From contig CADBFE010000040.1 in assembly GCA_902793845.1 (NCBI GenBank), positions 1 to 35,361 of the forward strand: a stretch of DNA of 35,361 bases. Direction: 5' to 3'. Shown here one piece after another: positions 8,356-17,034 of this stretch. Below the pieces are notes generated by a model. It was not told where the DNA came from. It ran no database searches and worked only from the letters and a program-made list of their open reading frames with translations. The first letter of the stretch is position 1; each line of letters begins with the position of its first letter. The stretch comes from an uncultured Lachnospiraceae bacterium (lineage in GTDB: Bacteria > Bacillota > Clostridia > Lachnospirales > Lachnospiraceae). Made by a program: the position numbers and the translations under genes.

Positions 8356-8869
8356 ATGAACATTGTCTGTCTTGACCTTGAAGGTGTACTCGTACCCGAA
8401 ATCTGGATTGCATTTGCTGAGGCATCGGGCATACCGGAATTAAAGAGAACGACAAGAGACGAGCCTGATTATGACAAGCTCATGAAGTGGAGAATCGGCA
8501 TATTAAAGGAGCATGGTCTCGGACTTAAAGAGATTCAGGCAACAATTGAAAAGATCGATCCCATGCCGGGAGCAAAGGAGTTTCTTGATGAGCTCAGAAG
8601 TCTCACCCAGGTGATCATCATAAGTGACACATTTTCACAGTTTGCCACACCTCTTATGAAGAAACTCGGATGGCCCACTATTTTCTGCAACAGTCTGGAG
8701 GTTGCTCCTGACGGAGAGATCACAGGCTTTAAGATGAGATGTGAAAAATCAAAACTTACGACAGTTAAGGCACTTCAGTCAATAGGCTATCAAGAAGGAT
8801 TATCCCCAGTACCCGGCTTTTGAGTCTTATGACGAGCTGCTTGATGCCATTAAAAAACACCTTGACTGA
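8356..8869 (+). pseudogene. thrH: ThrH-like phosphoserine phosphatase/homoserine phosphotransferase, internal frame-shifting deletion
   Basis: The first 145 codons match ThrH (HAD superfamily; dephosphorylates phosphoserine and can pass phosphate to homoserine): CLDLEGVLVPEIWIAFAEASGI carries the HAD nucleophile region, then IIISDTFSQFATPLMKKLG and the FKMRCEKSKLTTVKALQSIGY segment. After base 8790 the frame gives only EGLSPVPGF and a stop at 8821. The true C-terminus is in the +1 frame from 8792: KKDYPQYPAFESYDELLDAIKKH, stop at 8867-8869. By comparison with ThrH about 34 residues are missing between them, including the GDSxND metal-binding loop, so the deletion is about 101 or 104 bp and the product cannot be active as read. 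Either a true pseudogene or an assembly error. AGGAGA precedes the ATG. Confidence 0.85.
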
Positions 8870-8899
8870 GGATACGGCAACGTTTCCTGATTTATAAAT

Positions 8900-10528
8900 A
8901 TGATTAAAATTGCAAAAATATTCAGTGATCATATGGTCATGCAGGCCGGTAAGGAAATATCAGTATTCGGCAGATGCGACAAAGAAAAAATATCCGTTTC
9001 ATTAAAAGATGAAAACGGAAACTTTGCTGCGTCTGTCGAATCTTTTGTTTTGTCAGATACATTTATGGCACATCTGCCTGCTTTTTCCTATGGCGGACCG
9101 TATGTATTAACACTTGATGACGGGGAGGACACTGTAACATTCGGTGATGTATATATCGGCGAGGTATGGCTTGCCGGAGGCCAGTCCAATATGGAACTTG
9201 AGCTCCGGAATTCATTTAACGGCAAGGCTGTTACGGCAAATGCCGGCAGTGATCATACAGATAAAAATATCAGATTTTACTACACTCCAAAGGTTTCGTA
9301 TGTCGGGGAGGAATTGCTTGCAGAGGAGGAAAAAAGCACATGGGAACTCTGCACACCTAAGACCTCGGGGAAATGGTCGGCAGTTGCATATTATTATGCA
9401 AGGGAACTGGCAGAAAAGCTTGGGTGCAAGGTAGGAATCATCGGATGTAACTGGGGCGGTACATCTGCGTCATGCTGGATCAGCAGAGAGTATCTCCTTG
9501 CAGATGATAGATTAAAGGGGTATATAAACAGATATGATGATGCAGTACGGGGACTCTCAGAAGAAGACTATCTTAAGGAATATAAAGACTATCTGGTATA
9601 TCAGGCTGAGTTTGACAAAAAGGTCGGCCATTATTATTTAACCGCTGAAAATCCTAACTGGGATGAGGCTATATCATTATTTGGAGAGAGCAGATACCCG
9701 GGACCGATGGGACCAAGAAATTTCACGAGACCTGCAGGACTTTACGAGAGCATGCTAAAGCGGGTGATGCCGTATACATTAAAAGGCTTTATATATTATC
9801 AGGGCGAGGAGGACGATAACAGACCGTACCTCTACGGGCGACTCCTTACCTGCCTGATAAAACAGTGGAGAGATGACTGGGGCCGGGATGATATCCCGTT
9901 TATCAATACGATGCTGCCGGTATTTCTCGATGAGGGAGAAAAGGAAACCAATCACAGTCCCTGGGATAACTGGCCTTTTATCAGGGAGGCCCAGCTGAAT
10001 CTGACAAAAAGTGTCAAAAATTATTATGTCGCTGTACCCCTTGAAACGGGGGAGTATCACAATATCCATCCACTTGATAAAAAGACAGTGGGTTACAGAC
10101 TGTCACTCCAGGCATTAAAGAATGTCTACGGTTATGATATCAAGGCTGACGGACCTTTATTTGCATCATGTGATATTAAGGATGGTATGGTCAGGATATC
10201 CTTAGTTAATTCAGATGGAGGCCTGGTTATCAAAAATGAAAGTGATGAAAGTTTAGAAAATGATTTTGAGATAGCAGGCGATGACGGTAAATATATACCG
10301 GCATCAGATGTTAATTTAAATGATTTTGAGGAAGACGGTATTACATATAATATAACCGTTTCTTCAGATCAGATAAAAGACCCGAAATATGTGAGATATT
10401 TCTGGAAAAACTACGGAACAGTAAAGATTTATAACAGGGAGGGGATTCCGGTCGCTCCATTCAGAACAGATACAGGTGATGGTTCTAAGGCAAACTGGAG
10501 CAGACAGGGCAAAATCTTTGAGGATTAA
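8900..10528 (+). CDS. Sialate O-acetylesterase-family (SASA) carbohydrate acetylesterase, CE20-like
   Basis: A 542-residue SGNH-type esterase that should remove O-acetyl groups from sugars. Seen: WLAGGQSNMELEL with nucleophile Ser96, GCNWGGTSASCWI near 185, YYQGEEDD near 300, and NIHPLDKK with His390 and Asp393 as the catalytic pair. The opening IFSDHMVMQAGKEISVFG is the classic start of this family, which supports the ATG at 8900 although no Shine-Dalgarno sequence lies within 20 bases. There is no signal peptide, so it acts in the cytoplasm. It is separated by 2 bases from the GH74 gene; xyloglucan acetylesterases of family CE20 belong to this group and occur beside such enzymes. The substrate, acetylated galactose of xyloglucan side chains, is inferred from context. 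Confidence 0.85.
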   Translation: MIKIAKIFSDHMVMQAGKEISVFGRCDKEKISVSLKDENGNFAASVESFVLSDTFMAHLPAFSYGGPYVLTLDDGEDTVTFGDVYIGEVWLAGGQSNMELELRNSFNGKAVTANAGSDHTDKNIRFYYTPKVSYVGEELLAEEEKSTWELCTPKTSGKWSAVAYYYARELAEKLGCKVGIIGCNWGGTSASCWISREYLLADDRLKGYINRYDDAVRGLSEEDYLKEYKDYLVYQAEFDKKVGHYYLTAENPNWDEAISLFGESRYPGPMGPRNFTRPAGLYESMLKRVMPYTLKGFIYYQGEEDDNRPYLYGRLLTCLIKQWRDDWGRDDIPFINTMLPVFLDEGEKETNHSPWDNWPFIREAQLNLTKSVKNYYVAVPLETGEYHNIHPLDKKTVGYRLSLQALKNVYGYDIKADGPLFASCDIKDGMVRISLVNSDGGLVIKNESDESLENDFEIAGDDGKYIPASDVNLNDFEEDGITYNITVSSDQIKDPKYVRYFWKNYGTVKIYNREGIPVAPFRTDTGDGSKANWSRQGKIFED

Positions 10529-10530
10529 GT

Positions 10531-12876
10531 ATGAGTACGATTTCAGGCAAGACAGAATATGAATATAAAAACTGTCCCATACCGGGAGGCGGATATGTCA
10601 CAGGATTTTTGTATCATCCGGTATATGAAGGGATACTGTATGCCAGGACAGATATAGGCGGCGTATACAGATATGATTATGAAAACTCTTCGTGGATAAG
10701 TCTCGTAGAACATGTTAAGACTACGATGATCGATGAGACGTTTCCCATAGCAATCGCTGTAGACAGAAACGATCCGGATATTCTGTATATTGCATGCGGT
10801 ACAGACAGGGTTCCCGAGGGACGGCTCTGTATATCTCATGACAGAGGAGAGACATTTACTTATGAAAAGATACCTGTACCGGTCCATGGCAACTGGGCAG
10901 GCAGAGGCACCGGACTTAGACTGATCGTTGATCCGTCTGACAGCAGTGTTTTATATTTTGCATCCCAGAAAAATGGATTACTGAGATCATCAGACCTTGG
11001 AAAGAGCTGGGAGAAAATGCCGGTACCCGAAGATTATATGACTTTTGTCTACGTGAGCGAAGATGGCAATACGATCATCGCAGGTACCGCCGGGATGACA
11101 TCAAAAGAAGATGAGTATACAAGAGGCCACAGTCTGTACGCCTCATACGACAGAGGCGTATCATTTGAGCCTATGCCGGAGCCAAGGGGACGCCAGGTAG
11201 GCAGATCCAAAATAGGAGGACTCGTCGCTTCAAGATATGCTGTTACTGACAAATACTTTTTTGTCACGATGAATATGACAGGTTTTTATAATTATGTAAC
11301 AGACCTTGGATACAGCTGTGACTCAGGTAACGTAATAGACGGTCATCTGGTGAGATATGAATTAAAGGATGGCCGGTATGTATGTTTTGAAGATGTGACG
11401 CCGCCTGAAGAAGACAGCGCATATGATGAAGATGATGTAGGAGTAAAATACCTTAAATTCGGAATGGGCGGAATATCTGTATCCCCGCAGATACCGGGCC
11501 TTTTGGTATGCAGTTCCCTCTCTAAAGACTGTGTGGACAATGACTGTGTATACAGATCATATGATTACGGTCAGACATGGGAAAAGGTACTGGAGGGACT
11601 TGATACAGGGCATATCATATTTAATTCAAAATATATGAGCCCCGAGTATAACGGTGGCAGGAGTCTGATACACTGGCTGTCTGATATAAGAATAAACCCT
11701 TTTGATAAGGATGAATGCTTCTTTAATACAGGTACGGGAGTATTTAAGAGCAGCAACTTTACGGATGATACGGTGACCTTTACCGATAATAACAAGGGCA
11801 TAGAGGAGACTGTTCACTTAAATGTATATGCTCCCATTGACGGTGAAGTAAAGCTGGTAGATATACTCGGAGACCTTGGCGGATTTGCATTCAGGGATCT
11901 TGATACACCGTGTGACAATTCATTTGCAGACAATGAGGGCAACAGATATATCACATGCATCAATGCAGATCTCTCCGATAAGGATCCGGATCTTGGCATA
12001 GTGGCTGCGCGAGGCAACTGGAGAGGACTTACAAAAGGAGGTCTCATCGTCACAAGAGATAATTTTAAATCTTTTGAAAGAATACCTATGTGCTATGGCA
12101 TAAATGATGAGATTGACATGCGCATGCATAATATAGAACTGCCCAATGTCAATCCGGGATGGGTAGCGATGTCATCCACAGGACGTAATATTGTATGGTC
12201 CCTTGCGGATAATATAACTCTGCCCATGGAGACTGTGATATTCAGTTCCAATTACGGCAGGAGGTTTGATAAGGTCAGGATATATGATCTGGATGGGCAT
12301 CTTTCAAGAGGCGGTCTGTTTAAAGTATTTGCCGACAGAAAACGTGATAGTGTATTTTACGGTTTTGATGACAGGGCAGGATTTTACGTGAGTACAGACT
12401 GCGGTGCCACATTTTATGAGAGAGAAGTATCGGGATATATCCCTTCCGTTAATTTCGGAATAATCGATACAAAGAACAAGACTGAGATACGGCCCGAATC
12501 AGGCAAGAGCGGAGTCTTCTATATATCCATGGGAGAAAACGGTCTCTGTAAACTGATATATGATTTTGATACAGAGAGGTTTAATGTACGGATGCTTACC
12601 GGTAAAGGCGATAAAGTATACAGGATGGGACTCGGCCTTTTAAGAGAAGGCGGAGATTACGTAAGCGAGCCCAAAGCCATATACATCTGCGGCGAGATAG
12701 AGGGTACATACGGATTTTTCAGATCTTTTGATGACGGCAGGTCTTTTGAACTGATCAGTAATGAGCGTCAGCACTTTGGGGAGATCAATTCCATAGACGG
12801 TGACAAAAGAGTTTTTGGCAGATTCTTTATAGCGACAGGTACCAGAGGAGTTAAGTACGGTGAGATAAAGAAATAA
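10531..12876 (+). CDS. GH74 xyloglucan-active glycoside hydrolase, cytoplasmic
   Basis: Cuts the beta-1,4-glucan backbone of xyloglucan or its oligosaccharides. The 781 residues show the GH74 double seven-bladed propeller pattern: CPIPGGGYVTGFLYHP and LYARTDIGGVYRYD at the start, repeated ISHDRGETF, RSSDLGKSW, ASYDRGVSF, RSYDYGQTW and SFDDGRSFE (Asp-box-like) blades, and LGDLGGFAFRDLD. Asp41 and Asp448 occupy the two catalytic positions, spaced as in characterised GH74 enzymes. There is no signal peptide, dockerin or binding module, unlike most secreted endo-xyloglucanases, so it probably works on imported oligosaccharides, perhaps in the manner of reducing-end-specific cellobiohydrolases. 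GAGGA precedes the ATG at 7 bases, inside the upstream esterase gene, and the GH31 gene follows 25 bases later. Confidence 0.92.
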   Translation: MSTISGKTEYEYKNCPIPGGGYVTGFLYHPVYEGILYARTDIGGVYRYDYENSSWISLVEHVKTTMIDETFPIAIAVDRNDPDILYIACGTDRVPEGRLCISHDRGETFTYEKIPVPVHGNWAGRGTGLRLIVDPSDSSVLYFASQKNGLLRSSDLGKSWEKMPVPEDYMTFVYVSEDGNTIIAGTAGMTSKEDEYTRGHSLYASYDRGVSFEPMPEPRGRQVGRSKIGGLVASRYAVTDKYFFVTMNMTGFYNYVTDLGYSCDSGNVIDGHLVRYELKDGRYVCFEDVTPPEEDSAYDEDDVGVKYLKFGMGGISVSPQIPGLLVCSSLSKDCVDNDCVYRSYDYGQTWEKVLEGLDTGHIIFNSKYMSPEYNGGRSLIHWLSDIRINPFDKDECFFNTGTGVFKSSNFTDDTVTFTDNNKGIEETVHLNVYAPIDGEVKLVDILGDLGGFAFRDLDTPCDNSFADNEGNRYITCINADLSDKDPDLGIVAARGNWRGLTKGGLIVTRDNFKSFERIPMCYGINDEIDMRMHNIELPNVNPGWVAMSSTGRNIVWSLADNITLPMETVIFSSNYGRRFDKVRIYDLDGHLSRGGLFKVFADRKRDSVFYGFDDRAGFYVSTDCGATFYEREVSGYIPSVNFGIIDTKNKTEIRPESGKSGVFYISMGENGLCKLIYDFDTERFNVRMLTGKGDKVYRMGLGLLREGGDYVSEPKAIYICGEIEGTYGFFRSFDDGRSFELISNERQHFGEINSIDGDKRVFGRFFIATGTRGVKYGEIKK

Positions 12877-12901
12877 TAAATATATTTATTGGAGGTTACG
12901 G

Positions 12902-14974
12902 ATGCATATTGTTATATGTAAAGATGAAAACAGGCTTAAGATAATAGACGGCAAGAAACAACTCTGGCTGGAGCCGTGGGGACCGGACTCTTTCAGAGTC
13001 AGGATGAGCCCGTCACACATTATGGATGGCAACGACTGGGCCCTGACGGAAGAGATGCCTTTTGCACCCCTTGATGCTCTGGAGATCACTGTTGATACCA
13101 CAGATCCCTGGTATAAGGGAGAGGAGTGGGCAAAATATCACAGCGAGGGCAAAAAGTATATTGTTACAAACGGTAATATTAAGGCAGTCATAAATACAGA
13201 GGGCTGGATAAGCTACTATGATAAACAGGACAATCTGCTGACAAGCGAATACTGGAGAAACAGAAACCGTATAAACAGGTATGCAGTACCGCTCAGGGTA
13301 GATGCAAGGGAGTTAAAGCCTTATCCCGGCACAGAGGATTATGAACTCTATGCAAGATTTGAAGCTTTTCCGGATGAAAAGATATTCGGTATGGGACAGT
13401 ACCAGGACGGACTGTTAAATAAAAAGGGCGCAATACTTGAACTGGCTCACAGAAACAGCCAGGCATCGGTACCCTTCTTTGTATCAAGCAGAGGCTACGG
13501 ATTTTTATGGAACAACCCGGCTATAGGAACTGCAGTCTTTGGAACCAACAAGACAGAGTGGTATGCAAAGAGTACAAAGAAACTTGATTATTTTATTACC
13601 GCCGGAGATACGCCACTTAAGATAGAGGAAAATTACACTCTCGCAACAGGACGTACACCGATGATGCCGGAGTTTGGCCTCGGATACTGGCAATGTAAAT
13701 TAAGATACAGAAATCAGGAAGAGATATTAAATGTCGCCAGGGAGCATAAGAGACGGGGGCTCCCCATGGATGCGATCGTAGTTGATTTCTTTCACTGGAC
13801 CATGCAGGGTGATTTTAAATTTGAGCCAAGAGACTGGCCGGACCCTGAAGGAATGGTTAAAGAACTTAAAGACATGGGCATTGAGACAGTTGTGTCCGTA
13901 TGGCCCACAATAGATGAGCGGAGTGAAAACTACGGACCTATGGCGGAAAACGGATATCTTGTGGATGCCGACAGAGGCTGCGGATATCATATGTCATGGA
14001 TGGGCAATACGGTATTTTATGATGCCACCAATCCGGGAGCTCAGGAATATGTCTGGGAGAAGTGTAAAGAAAACTATTACGATAAAGGCATAAGGGTATT
14101 CTGGCTTGATGAAGCAGAGCCGGAATACGGACCGTATGATTTTGATAATTACAGATATTATGCGGGATCGGCACTTTCGTGCTCCAATATTTATCCTGCA
14201 GGATATGCAAAGGGATTTTATGACGGACTTAAGAAAGCCGGAGAGACGGATATAATGAGCCTCGTCAGATGTGCATGGGCAGGCGCCCAGAAATACGGAG
14301 TACTCACATGGTCGGGAGATATTTATTCATCATTCAGATCAATGAGAGAGCAGCTGACAGCCGGTCTTGATATGTCGGTAGCAGGCATACCCTGGTGGAC
14401 CAGTGATATAGGCGGATTCCTCGGCGGTGATATATCTGATGATCACTTTAAGGAACTGCTGGTCAGATGGTTTGAGTGGGGAGCTTTCTGCCCGGTATTT
14501 CGTATGCATGGTGAGAGGTCGCCCTGGTATGAGAGAGAGCAGGAATTTATCGATAATGTGAGGCAGCTTACAAGCGGTCAGGACAATGAAGTATGGAGCT
14601 TCGGCGAAGATAACTATGAAATCCTCAAAAAGTATTTATTTATAAGAGAAAAGCTCCGTCCGTATATACGGGAATGCATGGAGAGAGCCCACACCAAGGG
14701 CGAGCCGGTGATGCGTCCGTTGTTCTTTGATTTTTGTACTGATTTAAAATCATGGGATATCGATGATGAGTATATGTTCGGCCCTGACATACTGGTAGCT
14801 CCCATATTATCAGAGGGGGCAGAGAGCAGAAAAGTGTATCTGCCGGAAGGCGTGAAATGGAGAGAATCCAGCACCGGCAGGGTTTATGACGGCGGACAGA
14901 CTGCCACCGCAAATGCCCCGATAGACATAATCCCTGTATTTATAAGAGACGGAAAAGATATCGAAATATATTAA
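12902..14974 (+). CDS. GH31 alpha-xylosidase
   Basis: Removes alpha-linked xylose from the non-reducing end of xyloglucan oligosaccharides. The 690-residue protein has the GH31 N-terminal beta-sandwich followed by the barrel. Seen: KIFGMGQYQDG, PEFGLGYWQCKLRY, VDFFHWTMQGDFKFEPRDWPDPEGM, the nucleophile block FWLDEAEPEYGPYD (Asp403), the acid/base block TWSGDIYSSF (Asp473), and FRMHGERSPW. The WLDEAEPE form and the WTMQGDF motif favour alpha-xylosidase over alpha-glucosidase. No signal peptide is present, so it acts in the cytoplasm. GGAGG lies 9 bases before the ATG. It is the last gene of the esterase-GH74-GH31 set and is followed by a terminator. Confidence 0.92.
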   Translation: MHIVICKDENRLKIIDGKKQLWLEPWGPDSFRVRMSPSHIMDGNDWALTEEMPFAPLDALEITVDTTDPWYKGEEWAKYHSEGKKYIVTNGNIKAVINTEGWISYYDKQDNLLTSEYWRNRNRINRYAVPLRVDARELKPYPGTEDYELYARFEAFPDEKIFGMGQYQDGLLNKKGAILELAHRNSQASVPFFVSSRGYGFLWNNPAIGTAVFGTNKTEWYAKSTKKLDYFITAGDTPLKIEENYTLATGRTPMMPEFGLGYWQCKLRYRNQEEILNVAREHKRRGLPMDAIVVDFFHWTMQGDFKFEPRDWPDPEGMVKELKDMGIETVVSVWPTIDERSENYGPMAENGYLVDADRGCGYHMSWMGNTVFYDATNPGAQEYVWEKCKENYYDKGIRVFWLDEAEPEYGPYDFDNYRYYAGSALSCSNIYPAGYAKGFYDGLKKAGETDIMSLVRCAWAGAQKYGVLTWSGDIYSSFRSMREQLTAGLDMSVAGIPWWTSDIGGFLGGDISDDHFKELLVRWFEWGAFCPVFRMHGERSPWYEREQEFIDNVRQLTSGQDNEVWSFGEDNYEILKKYLFIREKLRPYIRECMERAHTKGEPVMRPLFFDFCTDLKSWDIDDEYMFGPDILVAPILSEGAESRKVYLPEGVKWRESSTGRVYDGGQTATANAPIDIIPVFIRDGKDIEIY

Positions 14975-14983
14975 AATCTGAGT

Positions 14984-15020
14984 AAAAAAATGTGCTATGT
15001 TAATATGCACATTTTTTTTT
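14984..15020 (+). terminator. Rho-independent terminator after the GH31 gene
   Basis: AAAAAATGTGC (14985-14995) pairs with GCACATTTTTT (from 15007) around an 11-base loop, ending in a run of nine T residues. It closes the esterase-GH74-GH31 transcript. Confidence 0.85.
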
Positions 15021-15088
15021 ATTATTTTTATGCAATTTATCTATGCAAAATATACAAAAAAACATTTTCAAGCACCTGCTTTTTGTTG

Positions 15089-15122
15089 TATATTTGTACA
15101 TAAGAAAGTTAATCGGTAACTT
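15089..15122 (+). promoter_or_regulatory. Possible promoter -10 and overlapping operator upstream of the surface-protein gene
   Basis: TATATT at 15089-15094 would place the transcription start near 15101. A perfect inverted repeat, AAGTTA-N5-TAACTT (15106-15122), lies immediately downstream, where a bound repressor would block elongation. A matching -35 is weak. No regulator gene is in the window, so the cognate protein is unknown. The rest of 15021-15166 is AT-rich leader ending in a strong AAAGGAGG ribosome site. Confidence 0.3.
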
Positions 15123-15166
15123 ATTTTTACTTTAATTTACTTAAAAACACCTTAAAGGAGGAAAAA

Positions 15167-16921
15167 ATGAAAAAGAAGTTAATGAAAGCAGCTTCCCTGG
15201 TACTTGCTTCTGTACTTGCTCTCGGTAGTGTATTTATGTATACTCCCGTTTCCGCAAAGGCAGATGAAGTGGAGGGCGAGTTTGATGTCTTTGTTGCCGT
15301 AGGAGCAAATGAAGACTGGAGTATGTGCTATGCGGGAGAAGATCTCCTCGATGATGCAGCAGAGGTTAATCCTGATATCACAGTTACAAACGGAACCATC
15401 TCATCAGGCGGAAGCACTACAGTATCTGTAGAATTTGCAAATCCCGTTGATTATGTATGGTATGTAGCACCTACTATCGTTGTATCTGATGTAGCCGTAG
15501 CTGAGTTTGAGGTTGAACTCTATGTAGACGGTGAGCAGGTTGAGATCGATTCAGATGCAGGCGATCCCTGGTGGTATGAAGCAACAGGAAACTTTGATGA
15601 TACTCAGACAATCCGTCTTGCAGGCGGATACAACGAGTGGGGTACCCAGTATGTTGCAGAGGATGTATTTAAGGACTGCACCAAGATCGAGTACAAGATT
15701 ACATGCGTTGGCATGGAGTCTGTAAGCGAGGGCGATTTCGCTTCTGTTGAAGATTACGACGGTGAGTTTACAGCTTATATCGCATTCGGATGTAATGAAG
15801 ACTGGGATGTTTACTACTATGATGTGGCAGACAACGCAGGCGTTACCCAGGATCTCGTTTACGGTAAGGTAGGCGATACACTCACACTTACAGCAACACT
15901 TGATGAGGAGTGCGGATATACATGGTTTATCGCACCTGTCCTTCTTGCAGATAATATCGTAGACCTTGATGTTGACGTATCACTCAAGATCGACGGTGAG
16001 GAAGTTGAGATCGACGATGCAGCAGGTGATGCATGGTGGTACGAGGCAACAGGCTCTAATGATGATACAAGAGCTATCAGACTTTATGGTGGTTACAACG
16101 AGTGGGGTACACAGTACATTGAGTCACCTGTATTTACTACAGTTGAGTATACTGTAACAATCAACTCAGCAAGTGTAGGTACTATGGCAGAGTCAGACGA
16201 CGCAGCAGTTTCTGCAGCAGGTGAGGTTGATCTTGACGGCGAGTACAATGCATATATCGGTATCCAGTCACCTACATATTCATTCAGAAATGCATGGTAT
16301 GATTCATACGGAATCGGTACTGCAAACTTCTCTCAGATCACAGGATGGGATGAGAACAATGAAGAGACAGTACGTGAAGGTGTGATCCAGGATGCTGTTA
16401 TCAAGGGTAACGGTACATATACAGTATCAATCACAGACCTTGACCTTACAGGAGATTTTGATTCACAGGATTACTTCAACCTGATCTTTGTTGATACAGA
16501 TATCCCCAACACAGGAGCCATCACAATTTCCGACATGGTACTTACGGTTAACGGAGGCCAGGTAGACATCAATCCTATCATCAGCCCTGATTCTGTAGAT
16601 TACCTCACAATGCTCATCCAGAATGTATGGAATGAGGATGTTGCAACAATCGGATACTACAATGTGGCAACTCAGCCCATGACAATTGAAATCACATTTA
16701 CGGTAAGCGGATTTAATTATGACAATGACGCTCCGGCACTCCTTCTGGAAGATGAGGCCGCAATTGTTGAAACAGCAGAAGATGCTCCGGCAGAGGAGGA
16801 AGCAGGATCTTCAAATACAGGTCTTATTGTTGCCGGAATAGTAGGCGGATGTGCCGTAGTCGGCGGAGGTGCATTTGCATTAACCCGTGGCAAGAAGAAA
16901 GACGACGCAGAGAATAAATAA
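15167..16921 (+). CDS. Membrane-anchored surface protein with repeated WWYE/GGYNEW domains
   Basis: No named family is recognised. The 584 residues show a signal peptide (MKKKLMKAASLVLASVLALG..., cleavage near VSAKA), three beta-rich domains, and a C-terminal anchor (TGLIVAGIVGGCAVVGGGAFAL) followed by a Lys-rich tail; there is no LPXTG. Domain 1 (about 38-190) and domain 2 (about 198-342) are related: each starts with a V-G/F-G-x-NEDW segment and shares WWYEATG (135-141; 290-296) and GGYNEWGTQY (153-162; 308-317). Domain 3 (about 354-535), starting DGEYNAYIGIQSP and ending IEITFTVSGFNYDND, differs but opens similarly. Rich in Asp and exposed Trp/Tyr, it looks like a glycan-binding scaffold. 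It stands between the enzyme genes and the transporter genes, so a role in holding substrate at the cell surface is inferred, not shown. Confidence 0.7.
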   Translation: MKKKLMKAASLVLASVLALGSVFMYTPVSAKADEVEGEFDVFVAVGANEDWSMCYAGEDLLDDAAEVNPDITVTNGTISSGGSTTVSVEFANPVDYVWYVAPTIVVSDVAVAEFEVELYVDGEQVEIDSDAGDPWWYEATGNFDDTQTIRLAGGYNEWGTQYVAEDVFKDCTKIEYKITCVGMESVSEGDFASVEDYDGEFTAYIAFGCNEDWDVYYYDVADNAGVTQDLVYGKVGDTLTLTATLDEECGYTWFIAPVLLADNIVDLDVDVSLKIDGEEVEIDDAAGDAWWYEATGSNDDTRAIRLYGGYNEWGTQYIESPVFTTVEYTVTINSASVGTMAESDDAAVSAAGEVDLDGEYNAYIGIQSPTYSFRNAWYDSYGIGTANFSQITGWDENNEETVREGVIQDAVIKGNGTYTVSITDLDLTGDFDSQDYFNLIFVDTDIPNTGAITISDMVLTVNGGQVDINPIISPDSVDYLTMLIQNVWNEDVATIGYYNVATQPMTIEITFTVSGFNYDNDAPALLLEDEAAIVETAEDAPAEEEAGSSNTGLIVAGIVGGCAVVGGGAFALTRGKKKDDAENK

Positions 16922-16955
16922 TTTTCAGAGTGGTATTTCTAAAAAGTTTTATTAT

Positions 16956-16986
16956 AAGGCAGCCTGTAAAAGGGCTGCCTTAATAA
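16956..16986 (+). terminator. Hairpin after the surface-protein gene, probably a weak or partial terminator
   Basis: AAGGCAGCC (16956-16964) pairs perfectly with GGCTGCCTT (16973-16981) around TGTAAAAG. The tail is TTAATAATAAAA rather than a T-run, so termination may be partial and allow read-through into the transporter genes. Confidence 0.6.
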
Positions 16987-17034
16987 TAAAAGATAAAACA
17001 TACATGATAGTCGGTATGGAGGTTACGATTACTG

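Noticed and set aside
5050..8869. Defence island around the RelA/SpoT-domain gene
   Set aside because: Neighbours are housekeeping genes (xylB, nfo, Nudix, thrH); no restriction, toxin-antitoxin, CBASS or phage genes are seen.
8876..8892. cre-like (CcpA) site just before the acetylesterase gene
   Set aside because: The ACGTTT core is right but outer positions of the consensus mismatch on both strands; too weak to call.
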